From HLUCCA09 sp039189975 (GTDB taxonomy: Bacteria; Pseudomonadota; Alphaproteobacteria; Rhodobacterales; Rhodobacteraceae), in NCBI GenBank assembly GCA_039189975.1, contig JBCCYI010000033.1:1-25336 (forward strand): a stretch of 25,336 nt of DNA, written 5' to 3'. Below the pieces are notes generated by a model. That model was not told the DNA's origin, ran no database searches, and saw nothing but the letters and a program-made list of their open reading frames with translations. The translations under genes were made by a program, and so were the position numbers. Positions 23,001-25,336 of the stretch are shown one piece after another. The stretch's first letter is position 1. Each line of letters opens with the position of its first letter.

Positions 23001-23407
23001 CTAGCCATGCCAGCCGCCGACGCCGCCGCCAATTTCGCCTGAGTCTCCGCGATCGTCGTCCCGATCGTCGTCGTCATCGCGATCGTCGTCGTTATCGCGA
23101 CCGCTACCGCCCTCTGCACCGCGATTGTCGCGCGCGGCCTCTCCAGAGGAGCGCGTATCCTGAGATCCCGCCGTATCCCGCTCACCGCTTTCGTCTGTAC
23201 CACCACGCGCGGCACTGCCCGCGGACGTTGTGCCAAGTTCGACTGCTGTCGCGGTAGGGGCCGGCCGCGCCGTGCCGCTTGCGGTGGGCGAAGCGGTCGC
23301 TTGGGCGCTGTCAGACACTGGGTTGGAACGAAGGGCGTGCAACCGGCCGCGGATGCGGCGGTTGCAACGAGAAACATGCGAAGAGAGAGGGACACGAGAA
23401 CACACAC
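23001..23407 (-). pseudogene. Small Asp/Arg-rich probable lipoprotein, likely frameshifted near its start
   Basis: The reliable part is the last 100 or so residues. A Thr/Ala/Ser-rich stretch (SDSAQATASPTASGT) leads into alternating Arg-Asp runs (RDNDDDRDDDDDRDDDRG), then the tail SGEIGGGVGGWHG and TAG at 23003-23001. In that frame the upstream residues (from GTG 23405) look random. One frame over, a lipoprotein-like signal reads LRMFLVATAASAAGCTP. One missing C near 23335 would join it to LRSNPVSDSAQ. So either a short intact cytosolic gene starts late, or a lipoprotein gene is broken. The start is uncertain (GTG 23407 or ATG 23377 in the signal frame) and no Shine-Dalgarno site is clear. 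The tail closely matches that of the next gene. The function is unknown. Confidence 0.5.
23041..23101 (+). repeat. Short tandem-like GATCGTCGTC repeats
   Basis: Four copies of variants of (C)GATCGTCGTC, separated by a few bases, encode the Arg-Asp run of the minus-strand gene. The low-complexity DNA could expand or contract in whole codons, changing the length of the acidic stretch. Confidence 0.6.
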
Positions 23408-23468
23408 ACCATTGGCTGCTTTACACAACGAAAGCTGGGGGCGCGTCCCTGGCAGTGTCAATCAAACC

Positions 23469-23504
23469 AAAGGTGTAAACCAAGGCCGCCCACCTTTCGT
23501 TTAC
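23469..23504. terminator. Candidate hairpin/pseudoknot after the class III aminotransferase gene
   Basis: AAAGGTG (23469-23475) pairs with CACCTTT (23491-23497), and GTAAAC (23475-23480) pairs with GTTTAC (23499-23504). The interleaved order (A, B, A', B') would allow either stem or an H-type pseudoknot. It is 35-70 bases beyond the aminotransferase stop on the minus strand. The first stem is followed there by GGTTTG, only a weak T-tract. A TTGACA (minus strand 23461-23456) lies just beyond it and could be a -35 for the small lipoprotein genes, but no -10 box is clear. Confidence 0.35.
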
Positions 23505-23538
23505 GGCTCGGAAACCAGGAGCGGCAAAGGGCGGAGGG

Positions 23539-24813
23539 TCAGCCCCGTAAGGCCGCAACGGCCTTGGCAACGGCGTCACGGGTCTGTGCGAGGTCGTCCT
23601 CGGTGAGGGCGAGGCTGGGATAGAGTTTGCCCGCCGATTTGAAGATTCCATTTTGGCGCAACGCACGATTGTACGTGGTGTTCTGCGTTGGATCTTGGTG
23701 TCGTGCGGTGCGATAATCCGTGCAGGGCCCATCGGTGAAGACGATATCGAAAAGCGTGGGGTCTCCACAGATCGTATGGGCGATCCCCGCGCTCTCCAGG
23801 GCATCCGACTGCATGCCTTGGAGCTCGGAGCCAAGTGCGCGGAGACGGTCGTACTGGCCGTCGCGACGCAGGACTTCCATCGTTTTGAGCCCAGCCGCGG
23901 AGGCCACAGGGTTGCCTGAGAGCGTGCCGAGCTGCATCAGCCAACGGTCGCCGCCGACGATGCCCTTGTCGAAATGCGCCATGATCTCGGCGGATGCCCC
24001 GAGGGCCGCGAGCGGGAAGCCTCCACCGATAATCTTGCCGAGCGTGCAGATGTCGGGGACGACGCCGTAGCGTTCCTGTGCGCCGCCATAGGCGAGACGG
24101 AAGCCGGTGACGATCTCATCAAAGATCAGCAACACGTTGTGCTTTGTGCAAAGTGCGCGCAGGCCGGCGAGGTAGCCCGGTTGCGCGGGAATGATGCGCT
24201 GCAGTGGCTCGACGATGATCGCGGCGATGTCGTCGTTCTCGTCCAGAAGCGAGGCGACGGCTTCGAGGTCGTTGAAGGGCGCGATGAGCATCTGGTCAGC
24301 GACGGCTTGCGGGATGCCCGCGCTGTCCGGGACCGCTTGTGGGAAGTTCACGCGCCGCTCGGGGGCGAGGCTCATCTGCGCTTCGGCGCTCATGCCGTGG
24401 TAGCCGCCCTCGAACTTCAGGATCTTGTCGCGGCCCGTGTAGGCGCGCGCGAGGCGGATAGCGTACATATCGGCCTCGCCGCCGGAGGCCACGAAGCGGA
24501 CCTGCTCGCAACAGGGCACCGCCTCGCAGATTGCTTCGGCCAGCTCGATGCCCTTGGAATTGTTGGCAAAGAAGGTCATGCCACGGGGCAGTTGCTCCAG
24601 AACGGCTTCCATGACCTCCGGGTGGCCGTGGCCCAGCAGCATCGGGCCGGAGCCGATCAGGTAGTCGACATATTCGTTGCCGTCCTCGTCCCACACGCGG
24701 GAGCCCTCGCCGCGGGAAATCACGATGCGGGGGTCGAAATTGCCGAAGCCCGCGGCGGGCAGGACAGCGCGGGCGCGGTCGATCCACTCGGATTGGGTGG
24801 TGATGCGGTTCAT
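23539..24813 (-). CDS. Class III (HemL-like) PLP-dependent aminotransferase/aminomutase
   Basis: A 424-residue enzyme. It aligns by eye with glutamate-1-semialdehyde aminomutase relatives: GEGSRVWDEDGNEYVDYLIGSG (35-56), GHGHPEV, FEGGYHG (134-140), LIFDEIVTGFRLAYGGAQ with Asp232 for the PLP nitrogen, and TLGKIIGGGFP with Lys260 as the Schiff-base lysine. The usual SGTEA phosphate-contact motif reads SGGEA here (110-114). Its stop-to-start neighbour is an enolase-superfamily gene 4 bases upstream, and tetrapyrrole genes are absent, so a catabolic aminotransferase is more likely than a true HemL. Possible acceptors include amino sugars, beta-amino acids or hydroxy-amino acids. The substrate is not known. 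Confidence 0.9.
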   Translation of the reverse strand: MNRITTQSEWIDRARAVLPAAGFGNFDPRIVISRGEGSRVWDEDGNEYVDYLIGSGPMLLGHGHPEVMEAVLEQLPRGMTFFANNSKGIELAEAICEAVPCCEQVRFVASGGEADMYAIRLARAYTGRDKILKFEGGYHGMSAEAQMSLAPERRVNFPQAVPDSAGIPQAVADQMLIAPFNDLEAVASLLDENDDIAAIIVEPLQRIIPAQPGYLAGLRALCTKHNVLLIFDEIVTGFRLAYGGAQERYGVVPDICTLGKIIGGGFPLAALGASAEIMAHFDKGIVGGDRWLMQLGTLSGNPVASAAGLKTMEVLRRDGQYDRLRALGSELQGMQSDALESAGIAHTICGDPTLFDIVFTDGPCTDYRTARHQDPTQNTTYNRALRQNGIFKSAGKLYPSLALTEDDLAQTRDAVAKAVAALRG

Positions 24814-24817
24814 GGGC

Positions 24818-25336
24818 TCACTCCAAGATCAGATCGGGGGCGCCAAGGCCGGTGCGGTCGGGCGCGACACCGAGGCCGGGGCCTTCGGGGGGCAGAATGC
24901 GTCCATCTTTGCGCGAGGGGGCGTTCGGGTCCAGCCGCGGGTAGACGTAGCCGGAGAGGTCGCACACGTTGAGGACCAGATGTTGGGGCGTTGCAGCGGC
25001 CAGATGGAGTGCCGCGGCCATGGCGATGTCGCTGCCCCACGTGTCTTCGATGCACATCTTGGCGCCGAGGTGCAGACAGAGGTCGCGCGCACGGCGCAAG
25101 GCGGAAAGCCCGCCGAACTTCGAGAGTTTCAGCGCGACGGCATCCATGCAGCCCCGCTCGGCGCCTTCGAGCAAGGTGGCAGTGTCGTGCGCGTTCTCGT
25201 CGAGCTTCATCGGCAGGCCTGATGCGGCGCGCACGCGGGCGCATTCGGCGATGGTCTGGCAGGGCTGTTCGAGCATGATGTCGAGATGCGCGACGGCGCG
25301 GCCCACCCGGCTGGCGTCGAGCGTCGTGTTCCCGCA
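24818..25336 (-). CDS. Enolase-superfamily (mandelate racemase/muconate lactonizing type) enzyme, C-terminal part
   Basis: The last 172 codons are present; the 5' end lies beyond the window. They form the C-terminal half of the barrel. CGNTTLD is at the position of the first metal ligand strand, and LEQPC carries the second ligand Glu. MKLDENAHD carries the third acidic ligand, ALKLSKFGGLS has the catalytic-type Lys, and CIEDTWGSDIAMAAALHLA closes the barrel. The KLSKFGG and EDTWGSD motifs resemble members that dehydrate or epimerise hydroxyproline- and proline-betaine-like compounds, but this subgroup also includes uncharacterised enzymes. At the first-ligand position Cys25336-25334 replaces the more usual Asp of DxN, though the ligand may be the preceding residue outside the window. 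It is co-transcribed with the aminotransferase (4-base gap). Confidence 0.87.
   Translation of the reverse strand, partial: CGNTTLDASRVGRAVAHLDIMLEQPCQTIAECARVRAASGLPMKLDENAHDTATLLEGAERGCMDAVALKLSKFGGLSALRRARDLCLHLGAKMCIEDTWGSDIAMAAALHLAAATPQHLVLNVCDLSGYVYPRLDPNAPSRKDGRILPPEGPGLGVAPDRTGLGAPDLILE

Overview
The window is GC-rich, gene-dense bacterial chromosome. Gene content (hydantoinase/oxoprolinase genes, a TRAP transporter, a BCCT carrier, a DadA-type oxidase, an enolase-superfamily enzyme, a NIT-domain chemoreceptor) and codon use suggest an alphaproteobacterium, probably a Rhodobacterales (roseobacter-type) heterotroph that scavenges amino acids and other organic nitrogen compounds. This is an inference: there is no rRNA or other marker gene here. 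I saw no tRNA, CRISPR array, transposon or prophage gene.

Layout. (1) Positions 1-5619, minus strand: a tightly coupled catabolic operon, hyuA, hyuB, a HisC-like aminotransferase, an Asp/Glu-racemase/maleate-isomerase-type enzyme and a fifth gene running off the left edge. Every junction is a 4-base ATGA stop/start overlap. (2) 5620-6073: a non-coding divergent region with nested inverted repeats. (3) 6074-10603, plus strand: a CPA1 cation/proton antiporter with a C-terminal cyclic-nucleotide-binding-like domain, then a BCCT betaine/choline-type carrier ending in a strong intrinsic terminator. (4) 10718-15980, minus strand: a DadA-like FAD oxidase, dctP, dctQ, dctM and an SBF/BASS-like permease, probably one operon. 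It is divergent from a plus-strand Asp/Glu racemase-family gene (16119-16874). (5) 16969-19839, minus strand: a 956-residue chemoreceptor with a NIT sensor and two PAS-like domains. (6) 20003-about 23407, minus strand: a decayed three-gene locus with two small probable lipoproteins and a secreted caspase/Sel1-repeat protein. (7) 23539-25336, minus strand: a class III (HemL-like) aminotransferase, preceded by an enolase-superfamily gene that runs off the right edge.

How the genes may work together. Most of the window looks like uptake and breakdown of amino-acid-like or N-substituted compounds. TRAP, SBF-like and BCCT carriers would bring substrates in. Racemase-fold enzymes, HyuAB, the DadA-like oxidase, two PLP aminotransferases and an enolase-superfamily enzyme would interconvert stereoisomers, open rings and move or remove amino groups. 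The chemoreceptor may couple sensing of a small molecule to motility. No exact substrate can be read from the sequence.

The most unusual stretch is block 6. The two small proteins share a C-terminal signature (RGxSxEIGGG[V/I]G, then a Trp close to the stop). The second overlaps the caspase start by a TGATG junction. Yet all three genes carry disabling lesions: four single-base frameshifts and one in-frame TGA by my reading. The flanking genes are intact, including runs of 7 to 9 identical bases. This looks like a recently inactivated periplasmic caspase module whose partners have not, to my knowledge, been described.
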